DNA of 64,000 nt from Colwellia sp. TT2012 (lineage in GTDB: Bacteria; Pseudomonadota; Gammaproteobacteria; Enterobacterales; Alteromonadaceae), in contig NZ_LJYX01000017.1 in NCBI RefSeq assembly GCF_001440345.1, forward strand, positions 62,001 to 126,000, in the 5' to 3' direction. Shown here in pieces: positions 28,051 through 36,975 of this stretch. Each line of letters starts with the position of its first letter. Positions within the stretch are counted from its first letter, which is position 1. The translations under genes were made by a program, and so were the position numbers. The notes below the pieces were generated by a model. That model did not search any database, was not told where the DNA came from, and saw only the letters and a list, made by a program, of their open reading frames with translations.

Positions 28051-30039
28051 TTAGTTGCGCTCGTTGGCAAGTTTTACCTCTGTCGCTTTTAATGCATTTT
28101 CATGCCAATATTGCCAGTGCATATGCAAGTCATCTTCGATTAAATGTGCCGGCTGTAAGTAATCTTTATAAGTATAGCGATAAAATTGACGTGGTTTGTG
28201 TGGATTATTGTCTTGTGCTTCAGCGACATAGTTTGCATTATGCTCAACAAGCCACTGATTAAATTCATCCTTAAACTTCTTTCCTGACTCAGCTAATAGT
28301 TTTTTATAGCCGGCAAAAAAATCAGTCTTTAACAAGTGTGCCATATTTCTATAATCAGCTTGATGGCGTTCATTCATAAAACGCACCGCTAAATAGCCCC
28401 AACGATACACTCGGTCGGTACCATCTTTATATTCTGTATTGAAAACATCCGCTAAACTCGGCCAATCATGCGCTTGAGTATCATTGAGCAATTTAAAAGC
28501 TTTAGGATTATTATCTTCCTTAGCTACATATTCAGCCAACCCTTCAGACCACCACACCATATGGCTAGGAAAGTGATTAAAGGTGTCGTATTTTACGAAG
28601 CGACCATCTAAGTAATGAACAAATTCATGATTTAGGTTCCACACGGCAAATTCAGGTCTAAGCCAAAAGTGCTCGAATGAATAGAAAGTAGCAATATTAT
28701 CGGGATCTTGTGTGGTGCCCTCTATGTACATACCGCCATTATCGGTATTGATATCAAAAACTAATTGACCGTATTTATTATATTCTGCGTGATTATCAAA
28801 AATAACCACACGTAATTTATCGTTGAAATCATTGGCTACCGGCTGATTATTGGTGGCTAAGATGTTATGAAAATTACTTTCTTGAGAAATCAATTGTTGG
28901 CAAGTGTCATTTAACTGCTCTATAGACATAGCTTGGCTTAGAATATAAATTCGGTCAGAGCACTCATGATTGCTAGGTAAAGCTTGTTCAATCGTGGGTG
29001 TAATACAGCGACCGGCTAATGTCCCCTCTTCACATGCTGATTTTCCTCGAAAAGTGTTGACCACATAAGGAACACTAAAAAGCGTTTTGCTTTGCTGGGG
29101 TGATACTTGTTCATTTATAGTTAAAGCAGCCCAAACACTGTTATCAAGGGCAGCCATTTTAGCTTCGACTTGCAGTGTTAACGTGTCATCATCTAAGTGT
29201 TTTTGCTCGTCACTTGTATGCTGATAATATTCATTCCAATATTCTTTATTATATAAATTATAATATTGGGCCAATGCCCAAAGTGCGTGTTTTCTAGGCC
29301 AATCATTATTGGCTAAGGTATTATTTTTAGCAGTAATAAATTGGATTAGCGCCTGTGGTAATTTATCTTCGCCTAATAGCGTTTGGGTAAATACGCTGTT
29401 ATTTTTTCTTCGCGCTTCGTAGGGTAAAATGGCACTCGCGCGAAGAATTTCCCATAAAGCATAATCAATAGCCTTATCATTTACGCGCTCCGCACCCGCT
29501 AAATCAGCACTCGCATAAAGATTTATTAACTGAGTTAACGGTTTTACCTGCTCAGCAGTAAAAGGCTGTAATGGTGCTAAAAAATACAAACGGTATAGGG
29601 CAACAGCATAATTTTCATGCAAACGCGCCGTAGTTTGGTTTACTTCAAAGAATCCCGGCATATTGTACAAATGGGTCAAGGCATTGTTAACCGATTCGGC
29701 CGTATCAGCAGCCCAGTCTTTATCGCGACCAAAACTACTGTAGATACGTAAATAGAAAGTTAGCTTTGCCAAATTATCATTGTTTAACTTACCTTTTAAG
29801 GCTTCAAGTGAAATTGCATCGGCAACCGCTTTAAGCAAGCCCGCTTGATAATGGTTAAAGTCTTGACTCCACAATTGTTCAACATCTGTCGCTAATATTT
29901 GGGCAACCATAGGATCAATCGCTGCCGAGGTTATGCTGGTGTTTACTTGCGGCGCTATCGTGTTATGAGTACTGGAGCTACAAGCAGCAATGAGCGAAGT
30001 AATCGCAACGGCGGCAAGTGTCATTGAAAATTTCTGCAT
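28051..30039 (-). CDS. M9-family collagenase-like lipoprotein
   Basis: A 662-aa metalloprotease. The N-terminus has a lipoprotein signal (SLIAAC, Cys20), so it is probably anchored in the outer membrane. The M9 N-terminal region is followed by the catalytic zinc site HEFVHYLDGRF (His at about 471) and WWSEGLAEYVA. Its catalytic core is clearly homologous to the secreted enzyme at 18427 (FDINTDNGGMYIEGT against FDINTNNGGMYLEGD). It lacks PKD and PPC domains. The two genes may divide the work: a secreted enzyme that binds fibres, and a tethered one acting at the cell surface (inference). Confidence 0.92.
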   Translation of the reverse strand: MQKFSMTLAAVAITSLIAACSSSTHNTIAPQVNTSITSAAIDPMVAQILATDVEQLWSQDFNHYQAGLLKAVADAISLEALKGKLNNDNLAKLTFYLRIYSSFGRDKDWAADTAESVNNALTHLYNMPGFFEVNQTTARLHENYAVALYRLYFLAPLQPFTAEQVKPLTQLINLYASADLAGAERVNDKAIDYALWEILRASAILPYEARRKNNSVFTQTLLGEDKLPQALIQFITAKNNTLANNDWPRKHALWALAQYYNLYNKEYWNEYYQHTSDEQKHLDDDTLTLQVEAKMAALDNSVWAALTINEQVSPQQSKTLFSVPYVVNTFRGKSACEEGTLAGRCITPTIEQALPSNHECSDRIYILSQAMSIEQLNDTCQQLISQESNFHNILATNNQPVANDFNDKLRVVIFDNHAEYNKYGQLVFDINTDNGGMYIEGTTQDPDNIATFYSFEHFWLRPEFAVWNLNHEFVHYLDGRFVKYDTFNHFPSHMVWWSEGLAEYVAKEDNNPKAFKLLNDTQAHDWPSLADVFNTEYKDGTDRVYRWGYLAVRFMNERHQADYRNMAHLLKTDFFAGYKKLLAESGKKFKDEFNQWLVEHNANYVAEAQDNNPHKPRQFYRYTYKDYLQPAHLIEDDLHMHWQYWHENALKATEVKLANERN

Positions 30040-30126
30040 CTAGATATCTTTGTTGTTTTAATGATAAATTATTATTGCATACAATATACCCTCGGTACAC
30101 TGGCTATTTAGTTCAGGCGGTTACTT

Positions 30127-30268
30127 ATACCAAGTCCATTAAGGGAATCCCTCTCAGAACTTGCCAGCGGTTTGAGAACAAATAGAATTTCTTTCATATA
30201 GTCACTCTATATGAAAGAAATTCTGTGCGGTTACCGAATAGCTGGAAAGCTCCCGAAGGGCGAGTTTA
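30127..30268. repeat. Left half of a MITE-like element (partner of 46285-46606)
   Basis: From ATACCAAGTCCATTAAG it matches the left ~140 bp of the element at 46285 with scattered changes, including the hairpin AGAATTTCTTTCATATAG-TCA-complement and the outer pair TTGCCAGC/GCTGG. The right half is missing; the sequence runs directly into the end of the ketosynthase pseudogene. Confidence 0.75.
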
Positions 30269-30282
30269 AAATCAGTGAGGTA

Positions 30283-31075
30283 TTAATATTTTTTAAAAAT
30301 CAATGAGGTATTAATACCACCAAAAGCAAAGTTGTTAGTCATAATGTAATCTGTTTTTCTTGTTAGGCCCTCACCTTGGATATAGTTTAAATCGCCACAT
30401 TGAGGGCCAACATCGGTCAAATTGGCCGTTGGTGCGAACCAGTTATCATTCATCATGTTAATACTTGCCCAAGCTTCAATACTGCCACAAGCACCCAGAG
30501 TATGACCCAAATAGCTTTTAAGAGAGCTTATCGCGGTATCTTTACCTAGCGCCTTTTCTGTCGCCTGAGTTTCAGCAATATCACCTTTTTCTGTTGCCGT
30601 GCTATGCCCATTAACATAACCAATGTCGCTTGGCTGTATAGCGGCATCTTTTAGTGCCATTCCATAGCAATTTGCATAGTTTCAACTGAAGGTTGCGTGA
30701 CATGTTGACCATCTGAGTTAGTGCCATAGCCAACGAGTTCCGCAAGGATTGTCGCGCCGCGAGCTTGAGCTGACTCATAACTATCCAGAATAAAGCTACA
30801 AGCGCCTTCCCAAATCACTAAACCATCACGCTGAGCATCATAAGGTTTAGGGTTGTTTTTCGGCTTGTCATTTTGTGTACTGGTTGCAAATAAAGTGTCA
30901 AAAACTGCCGCTATGGTGACACACAGCTATTCAGCGCCGCCGGCGATCATTGCGGTTTGTTTGCCGTATTTTATTCCTCGGGTACAGCTAAGTCACAATA
31001 ACTATAAACAACCTGGGTATTAGTTTGCTGACACTGCATACTGGCTTCAATAAGACCTTAAAAAAAAGTGTTAGA
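30283..31075 (-). pseudogene. Decayed 3-oxoacyl-ACP synthase (FabF-like), 5' part lost
   Basis: Leftward text gives a beta-ketoacyl synthase from mid-protein on. It reads AMIAGGAE, then a stop, then VTIAAVFDTLFATST, DGLVIWEGACSFILDSYESA, GYGTNSDGQHVTQPS, and finally GYVNGHSTATEKGD, KSYLGHTLGACGS and NNFAFGGINTSLIF up to the stop at 30283. His of NGHSTAT and Lys/His of KSYLGHT are the conserved catalytic residues, but the N-terminal half with the active-site Cys is missing and the frame is broken at about 30660 and 30930. The intact-looking 125-codon ORF is only the tail. Ketosynthases of this type occur in aryl polyene pigment clusters. Confidence 0.75.
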
Positions 31076-31472
31076 ACCGGTACTAATGGTAGTAGTTGCC
31101 GCGGTATTTTATGTTGCTATGCTAAATAATCCCGTGGTGGCGTTATGGACTGACAAGGAAAATTTGGTCGGTGATAAGTTTTCACCTAAGGCGGCGTCTT
31201 TAATTAGCGTAATTGTTTTGGCTAAATCACCATGCTGAGAAGCAAATATTAAGGGTAAGTTTTGCTTTAATGCTGCTGGCATATCCAAACAATGCAGAGC
31301 AATCTTACTAAAGGGGCTTAACCTTCTTAATTGCCCCCTTAGGATAATACTGAGGCTTGGCTATGATAAAGTCTTCGGCTAGCTTTAATTTGTTATTCGC
31401 CCATGAAGTCAGTGATAAGCTATTATCTTGGCCTTGGAGCCATACATTAATATTGTTTATATAAACTTTCAT
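31076..31472 (-). pseudogene. Decayed chain-length-factor-like ketosynthase (aryl polyene type)
   Basis: From ATG 31472 the frame begins MKVYINNINVWLQGQ and runs to KKVKPL-stop. A shift then continues as PLSKIALHCLDMPAALK, PLIFASQHGDLAKT and SPTKFSLSVHNATTGLFSIA. Another shift gives GLIEASMQCQQTNTQVVYSYCDLAVPEE. This order fits the beta-ketoacyl synthase N-terminal-like (chain-length factor) protein of aryl polyene clusters, where the Cys position reads VHNA. The 3' part has been deleted and joined to the neighbouring FabF-like remnant. Confidence 0.6.
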
Positions 31473-31860
31473 TATTATTTTGTAGTAACTGTAACGACGT
31501 GTCTTAGATTGTTTTTATTTTATTACCAGACACTTTACCAAAATGCTATTTAGTCTACAAATTTGTTTGCCCAGATAATGACAATAACAACAGCAAGTAA
31601 GACCAATAATATTTGATTCTCTATACGTAAATTATCTTTAAAACAGCATATTGTAGAGTAAAAGTACCAGCACTGTCACTGGCATTAACTTGATTTTAAC
31701 TTTCTAGCTATTTTATTTTCCATCGGCTAATTCATCGTCAATGATCAAAAAACCGCTGCTATTGAACTTCACCCTATTGAGCATTTCCTGCCAATAGATG
31801 GGGTTATTTCATCATTTTTATTGGCCGTCATTTAAAATGCCAACTTCCCACTGTGATAGT
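31473..31860. other. Gene-free stretch with short coding scraps
   Basis: Leftward, 31638-31550 reads KDNLRIENQILLVLL-AVVIVIIWANKFVD-stop, the end of a one-helix membrane protein. Rightward, around 31740-31830, HPIEHFLPIDG resembles the first residues of the hotdog dehydratases found with aryl polyene ketosynthases, but this is weak. The region is probably more debris of the same lost cluster. Confidence 0.35.
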
Positions 31861-32175
31861 ATACCCAAGCGACTTGAAGATGTGTGTTTCAGGATGCTTG
31901 AGCGATTCATGATCAAGGCCGCTTTCTTTTATTAATGGTTATTCAGGAGAATATGCTCCTGCATTCTCTATTAAGCTGCATCCATGCAGCGTCCTTAAAA
32001 AAGGAAGTAACGAAGAGTATGATTTGCTCAGACATCCCCGCAGGGCTGGTTTAAAAATGCTTTATGCTGCGTTATTGATTTCGACAAGGGAACAACCATT
32101 CTCTTCAATCAATGCCTTGCCAAAAGGCATTTTTAATTCCAGCTGAAACCAACATCTTCATGTGGTTTGGGTATA
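31861..32175. repeat. MITE-like element, 315 bp
   Basis: Left end TATACCCAAGCGACTTGAAG and the reverse complement of the right end TATACCCAAACCACATGAAG match over about 24 bp with few differences. There is no ORF. Inside are the module GGAGAATATGCTCCTGCATT (near 31950) and ATGCTGCGTTATTGATT (near 32057). Both modules also occur in the element at 46285-46606, the first in opposite orientation. Confidence 0.8.
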
Positions 32176-32266
32176 TACGTAAAAGGTCGATGACCCATTG
32201 CTGCCCCTTAACTGAACTTAAGCAACTTAATTTAACTTAACCTTCTTTTAGCAAGTAGAGAGCCTT

Positions 32267-32686
32267 ATGAAATTTTTACATACCATGGTACGCGTAAGAG
32301 ATTTAGACAAATCTCTTGATTTTTATATCGATAAACTGGGTTTAATTGAGACTAGGCGAACTGAAGTAGCCGCGGGTAAATTCACCTTAGTTTACTTAGC
32401 CACCGAAATTGGCGGCCCTGAAGTTGAACTGACTTACAACTGGGGCTCTACAGAAGAATACTCTGCAGGGCGCAGCTTCGGCCACCTAGCTTTTGAAGTT
32501 GATGACATTTATCAAACTTGTCAAAAATTACAAGACGCCGGCATAACTATTAATAGACCACCACGTTGTGGTCATATGGCCTTTGTTAACTCACCCGATG
32601 GTATCGCTATTGAGTTATTACAAAAAAATGGCGCTTTAGCGCCGCAAGAGCCGTGGTTAAGCATGAAAAACAGCGGCAGTTGGTAA
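32267..32686 (+). CDS. gloA: Glyoxalase I-type VOC protein (lactoylglutathione lyase)
   Basis: A 139-aa VOC-fold protein. [40 protein letters not shown] and GIAIELLQ carry the expected metal ligands (His5, the Glu of VELTYNWG, His of FGHLA, and the late Glu). It resembles bacterial GloA, which converts the methylglyoxal-glutathione hemithioacetal to lactoylglutathione. A short loop differs ([10 protein letters not shown] where GloA has a longer Gly-rich loop), so a related substrate is possible. The ribosome site AGAGAG precedes the ATG. Confidence 0.8.
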   Translation: MKFLHTMVRVRDLDKSLDFYIDKLGLIETRRTEVAAGKFTLVYLATEIGGPEVELTYNWGSTEEYSAGRSFGHLAFEVDDIYQTCQKLQDAGITINRPPRCGHMAFVNSPDGIAIELLQKNGALAPQEPWLSMKNSGSW

Positions 32687-32739
32687 AGTTACCCCTAAAT
32701 CAATACCCTAACGGCCACTGATAGCGATGAATAAAGAAC

Positions 32740-32777
32740 AAAGCCCGATACCGACAAAGTTCAGTAGCGGGCTTTTA
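32740..32777. terminator. Terminator between gloA and the aminotransferase gene
   Basis: Stem AAAGCCCG / CGGGCTTTT around a ~20-base loop, between convergent genes. Confidence 0.75.
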
Positions 32778-32838
32778 GTTAGCTCAACGGTTTTAGCAGA
32801 ATGATATGCCTGGATTACTGCTTATGCGGCTTATGTTG

Positions 32839-33969
32839 CTACTGTCTCTCCGGCTTTAAAGCTTCTTTTAGCGCAGCTAAACACAAGACAACATTTTCAT
32901 TACGTGCCGCATAGCCCATTAAACCAATACGCCATGCTTTACCAGCAAAAGCACCTAAACCTGCGCCAATTTCTAAATTATATTCATTTAATAAAAAATG
33001 TCGCACTTTGGCATCATCAACACCTTGGGGAATAGTTACCGCATTAAGCTGCGGTAAGCGCTCAGATTCTGGCACAATAAAATCTAGCCCTAAATCACTT
33101 AAACCAGCACTTAATTTATCATGCATGGCTTTATGTCTAGCCCAGCTATTTTCTAAGCCTTCATTTTGTAATATCACTAATGATTCATGCAAGGCATATA
33201 AAGAATTAACCGGGGCGGTATGGTGATAACTGCGTTTACCTGCTCCCGACCAATAGCCCATTACCAGTGTTTGATCTAAAAACCAACTTTGCACAGCAGT
33301 GCTGCGATTTTGAATTACCGCGGCGGCTTTATCACTAAAACTCACCGGCGATAAACCCGGTACACAAGATAAACATTTTTGACTACCTGAATACACGGCA
33401 TCTATTTGCCATTCATCAACGCGCAGTTCAACACCGCCCAGTGATGTCACCGCATCAACTATGGTTAAACAATCATATTGCTTGGCAATAGCGCATAACG
33501 CTTTGGCATCTGATAACGCCCCCGTTGAAGTTTCCGCATGAACAAAGGCGACAAAATTGGCTTGTGGGTTGGCTTGTAAAGCCGCCTCTAAAGCAGAGGG
33601 TTGCACCGCTCTGCCCCATTCTCCCTCAACAACCACCAATTTAGCACCAATACGATTAACATTTTCAATCATGCGCAGGCCAAATAAGCCATTAACACAA
33701 ACAACCACAGTATCATTTACCGTCAGCAAGTTAACAAAACACGTTTCCATACCGGCAGAGCCTGGAGCAGATACCGCCATGGTAAACTTGTTTTTAGTTT
33801 GAAATGCATATTGCAGTAATTCTTTTATTTCATCCATCATACCGATAAAACAAGGGTCAAGGTGTCCTATGGTCGGCCTTGCCAGCGCAGATAAAACACG
33901 GGGACTCACATCTGATGGTCCTGGACCCATTAAAGTACGTTGCGGTGGAAAAAAAGATTGGATTGTCAT
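32839..33969 (-). CDS. Class V aminotransferase, alanine/serine-glyoxylate type
   Basis: A 376-aa PLP enzyme. TLMGPGPSDVSPRVLSALARPTIGHLDP is the typical alanine-glyoxylate/serine-glyoxylate/serine-pyruvate start. HAETSTGAL and VDAVTSLGGVELRVD position the cofactor, and the Lys in SGSQKCLS is the Schiff-base residue. It would transfer an amino group from alanine or serine to glyoxylate; the exact donor cannot be read from sequence. It is convergent with gloA and stands alone. Confidence 0.9.
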   Translation of the reverse strand: MTIQSFFPPQRTLMGPGPSDVSPRVLSALARPTIGHLDPCFIGMMDEIKELLQYAFQTKNKFTMAVSAPGSAGMETCFVNLLTVNDTVVVCVNGLFGLRMIENVNRIGAKLVVVEGEWGRAVQPSALEAALQANPQANFVAFVHAETSTGALSDAKALCAIAKQYDCLTIVDAVTSLGGVELRVDEWQIDAVYSGSQKCLSCVPGLSPVSFSDKAAAVIQNRSTAVQSWFLDQTLVMGYWSGAGKRSYHHTAPVNSLYALHESLVILQNEGLENSWARHKAMHDKLSAGLSDLGLDFIVPESERLPQLNAVTIPQGVDDAKVRHFLLNEYNLEIGAGLGAFAGKAWRIGLMGYAARNENVVLCLAALKEALKPERQ

Positions 33970-34214
33970 GTACGCCTCTCAAAGGTTTCATTATAAAATA
34001 ATGTGAAATTTATCACTGGCTTTATCATGCTTTAAAACCAGCCATAAGTAGAATAAACCACCCTTATCCTAATTATTCACTTGATAAATATCAATCAAAT
34101 AGTCGGTATACTACATGCTGATCAGATCAATTTTTACCAAGCCTTATACTGACTTTTGGCAAGTAAGCATCATACTGTTATGATAGCGCCATTATTTCTT
34201 ACCTCTAAGCTAAC

Positions 34215-34748
34215 ATGGCCCTTAAAGCAACTATATATAAAGCTAATATCGAACTTGCCGATATGGATCGTAATTATTACGATAGCTTGCAACTTACCCT
34301 TGCTCAACACCCCTCTGAAACACCACAGCGATTAATGGTGCGTTTAATGGCTTTTATCCTTAATGCTCACCAAGACTTACGGTTTGGTAAAGGCTTGAGT
34401 GATGAAAGTGAAGCGGCACTTTGGCAAGTTAATTACAGCGATGAAATTAATCTGTGGATTGAACTGGGACAGCTCGATGAAAAGCGCTTGAAGAAAGCCT
34501 GTAATCAAGCAAAAGCGGTTAAGCTGTATTGTTATGGCACCAGTGTAAAGACCTGGTGGTCACAAGTTGAACAAAACCTGAATAAATTTGAGCGCTTAAC
34601 CATAGAGCAATTTGAACCAAGTACCTGTGAAGCCTTAGTTAAGCTACTTAGCCGTAATATGGACTTTCAATGCAGTATTCAAGATGGTCAATTATGGTTA
34701 ACTTCAGGTGAAGAAACCCTTTTGGTTGAAACCATAAAACTCAAGTAA
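34215..34748 (+). CDS. yaeQ: YaeQ family protein
   Basis: A 177-aa protein with family hallmarks MALKATIYKANIELADMDRNYY, HPSETPQRLMVRLMAFILNA and WIELGQLDEKRLKKAC. YaeQ has a PD-(D/E)XK nuclease-like fold; in E. coli it was tied to suppression of an rfaH defect, and its true role is unclear. It precedes an M28 peptidase gene by 15 bp, so the two may be co-transcribed. Confidence 0.92.
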   Translation: MALKATIYKANIELADMDRNYYDSLQLTLAQHPSETPQRLMVRLMAFILNAHQDLRFGKGLSDESEAALWQVNYSDEINLWIELGQLDEKRLKKACNQAKAVKLYCYGTSVKTWWSQVEQNLNKFERLTIEQFEPSTCEALVKLLSRNMDFQCSIQDGQLWLTSGEETLLVETIKLK

Positions 34749-34763
34749 GAGACTCGAACAACG

Positions 34764-36230
34764 ATGAATAAACGTTTTAAGCCTGTTGCCCTAGCAACCT
34801 CTATAACCCTAATTTCATTGGCCAGCTTATCTTTAACTAGCTGTAGCAACGTGAATCTAGCACGCGATACTGATCAGACTCAAAAAAGTGTCGCCGCTAC
34901 CTTAGATAGCACCATCACCTTAGCGCAAATCAGCAAAGATGTTAGCTATTTAGCCAGTGATGCGCTCAAAGGCCGTAATAACTTTACCTTAGAAATTCGC
35001 CAAGCCGCCGATTTTATCGCAAAACGCTTTAACGAGGTAGGTCTTAGCCCAGCGCAGAGTGCACCCAATTTCAAACAGCAATATTCGCTGCAGAGAATCA
35101 TACCTGATACACTTAGCGTGGAAATTAATGGCCAAGAAATTTCTGTTGAATCGTTAGCAATGGCAACAACAAAAATTGATTTTTTATGGAACAGTAATAC
35201 CCTAAAAGGTAATCAATCAATAAAAGGTTCACCCGTCAATACTGTCATGATTGGTGAAAACGACAATTTACGTAAAGCGCTGAGTGAGCTAAACAACCAA
35301 GGCGGTCAACATTTAGTTTTATTGCACCCAAAACATGAAAAAAGTTTTAAACGCTATCAAAGTTATTTTGCTCGTGGGCTAACTAAACTTGTCGATGAAA
35401 AGTCCACTGCTGATAGCGGTGGCGTAATCGTTATCGTATTAACAGATATCAGCCAAATAAAACGTTTTACCGTTAAGGGTAAAGCCAACGTTACTGATAC
35501 CACCTTAAGTAATGTCGTTGGCATTTTACCCGGTAAAAGCAAAGCGCATGAAATTGTGCTCTATTCAGCGCATTATGATCACCTAGGTGTTAAACCCAGC
35601 GTTGATGCGACACCTAACAGTACTCCCCTAACAGGTAATGAAATTTTTAATGGTGCCGATGATGATGCATCCGGTGTTTCAGCCATTATCAATTTAGCCA
35701 ATCACTTTGCCATAATGGGCAACAATGAAAGAACCTTAATGTTCGCGGCTTTTAGTGCCGAAGAGATTGGTGGTTTTGGCTCACGTCATTTTTCTACCCA
35801 GGTAGAGCCAAAACAAATTACCGCCATGATCAACATTGAGATGATTGGCAAGCCCGCGATATTTGGTGAAGGTACTGTGTGGATGACCGGTATGGATCGC
35901 TCAAATTTAGGAGAGCAATTAAATCAGGCACTAGCATCACAAAACTTAAAAATTTATGCCGACCCTTATCCTAAACAAAATTTATTTTATCGCTCAGATA
36001 ATGCTACCTTAGCTAGATTAGGGGTACCAGCACATAGTTTTAGCAGTACACAACTAGATAAGGATCAACATTATCACCAAGTCAGCGATGATATTAATAG
36101 CTTGAACTTACCGTCAATGCTGCAAGTCATTAGAATGCTAGCGACCGCAACTACGCCACTGGTAGATGGCTCTATTACCCCTTCACGTATTGACCCAAAT
36201 AAAGTAAAACGTAACGGGCTTATTTATTAA
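34764..36230 (+). CDS. M28-family zinc aminopeptidase, lipoprotein
   Basis: A 488-aa peptidase with lipoprotein signal (LSLTSC, Cys27). Zinc and catalytic motifs are in the M28 order: YSAHYDHLG, GADDDASGVSAI, FSAEEIGGFGS, NIEMIG, and a late VPAHSFSS. It probably removes N-terminal amino acids from peptides at the outer membrane, a fitting partner of the collagenases. A PA-like insert lies between residues about 130 and 240. Confidence 0.9.
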   Translation: MNKRFKPVALATSITLISLASLSLTSCSNVNLARDTDQTQKSVAATLDSTITLAQISKDVSYLASDALKGRNNFTLEIRQAADFIAKRFNEVGLSPAQSAPNFKQQYSLQRIIPDTLSVEINGQEISVESLAMATTKIDFLWNSNTLKGNQSIKGSPVNTVMIGENDNLRKALSELNNQGGQHLVLLHPKHEKSFKRYQSYFARGLTKLVDEKSTADSGGVIVIVLTDISQIKRFTVKGKANVTDTTLSNVVGILPGKSKAHEIVLYSAHYDHLGVKPSVDATPNSTPLTGNEIFNGADDDASGVSAIINLANHFAIMGNNERTLMFAAFSAEEIGGFGSRHFSTQVEPKQITAMINIEMIGKPAIFGEGTVWMTGMDRSNLGEQLNQALASQNLKIYADPYPKQNLFYRSDNATLARLGVPAHSFSSTQLDKDQHYHQVSDDINSLNLPSMLQVIRMLATATTPLVDGSITPSRIDPNKVKRNGLIY

Positions 36231-36309
36231 GGACAGTTACTAGGCTCTTTAACCCGGTAAGTTTACCTTAGGCGTTTTATTCAATTCGTTTCCTTAGTTC
36301 GAGAGTAAG

Positions 36310-36341
36310 GATTGCTGCTTAGCTTAAACTAAGCGGCAATC
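36310..36341. repeat. Hairpin overlapping the GNAT stop codon
   Basis: GATTGCTGCTTAG / CTAAGCGGCAATC, 13-bp arms with one mismatch and a 6-base loop. It includes the GNAT stop codon and lacks a T-run, so terminator function is uncertain. Confidence 0.5.
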
Positions 36342-36796
36342 ACCTCTAATGGGCAACGTAATAGATATTCCAAGCGAGTTTTTTTCTCTACTTGAAAACC
36401 ATGCCTAAGATACAAACCTCTCGCTGGATTTTTCAATAATACATTTAGGGTGATCGGTAAGCATAATTGCAAAGCCCGCTTTTTCACTACCGTCAGCACC
36501 TTACTACCTATGCCCTTACCTTGGTATTTAGGCATAATTTGTATCTGTCGAATGTGTAAGCTTTTATGGGTATTATTAAGCGCCACCACACCCATTTTGA
36601 TCAAACCAATAGGTTTACGGTCCGCCAAAATAATGTGACTTTCATAAAAATGTTCTTTGATGCGAACTAAGTGTTGTTCGTCGGTCATACGAATACCTGC
36701 CGCGAGCAAATGCTGGGTCATGGTTTTTCTACGTAATGACAACAAAAAATCTATATCTTCGTGTTTAACTTTTCGAAAGCCAAGGGTAAATTTCAT
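36329..36796 (-). CDS. GNAT-family N-acetyltransferase
   Basis: A 155-aa protein with GNAT motif A QIMPKYQGKGIGSKVLTVV (acetyl-CoA pyrophosphate loop Q-x-x-G-x-G) and YLRHGFQVEKK at the end. The substrate is unknown. The start ATG 36796 (MKFTLGFRKV) matches the usual N-terminal strand; the frame stays open to 36862 but adds an unrelated hydrophobic stretch. Confidence 0.85.
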   Translation of the reverse strand: MKFTLGFRKVKHEDIDFLLSLRRKTMTQHLLAAGIRMTDEQHLVRIKEHFYESHIILADRKPIGLIKMGVVALNNTHKSLHIRQIQIMPKYQGKGIGSKVLTVVKKRALQLCLPITLNVLLKNPARGLYLRHGFQVEKKTRLEYLLRCPLEVIAA

Positions 36797-36975
36797 GTTT
36801 GAGTGTCCATTTACGCTTAGAAGTAAGATTATCACTAAGTTTACTTCTTTTGTGCAGAGCACAACACCTATTGGTCGTAATTATATAACAATCTATCGAG
36901 CTTTCATTGAATTAGTGCTACACCTTAGGGCACACTAGAGATAATGCAAACTATAGTAAGTGGAATGAGAATAGT

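Noticed and set aside
30283-30660. Complete small ketosynthase-like gene of 125 aa
   Set aside because: Homologous text continues upstream through frameshifts, and the active-site Cys half is missing; it is the tail of a pseudogene.
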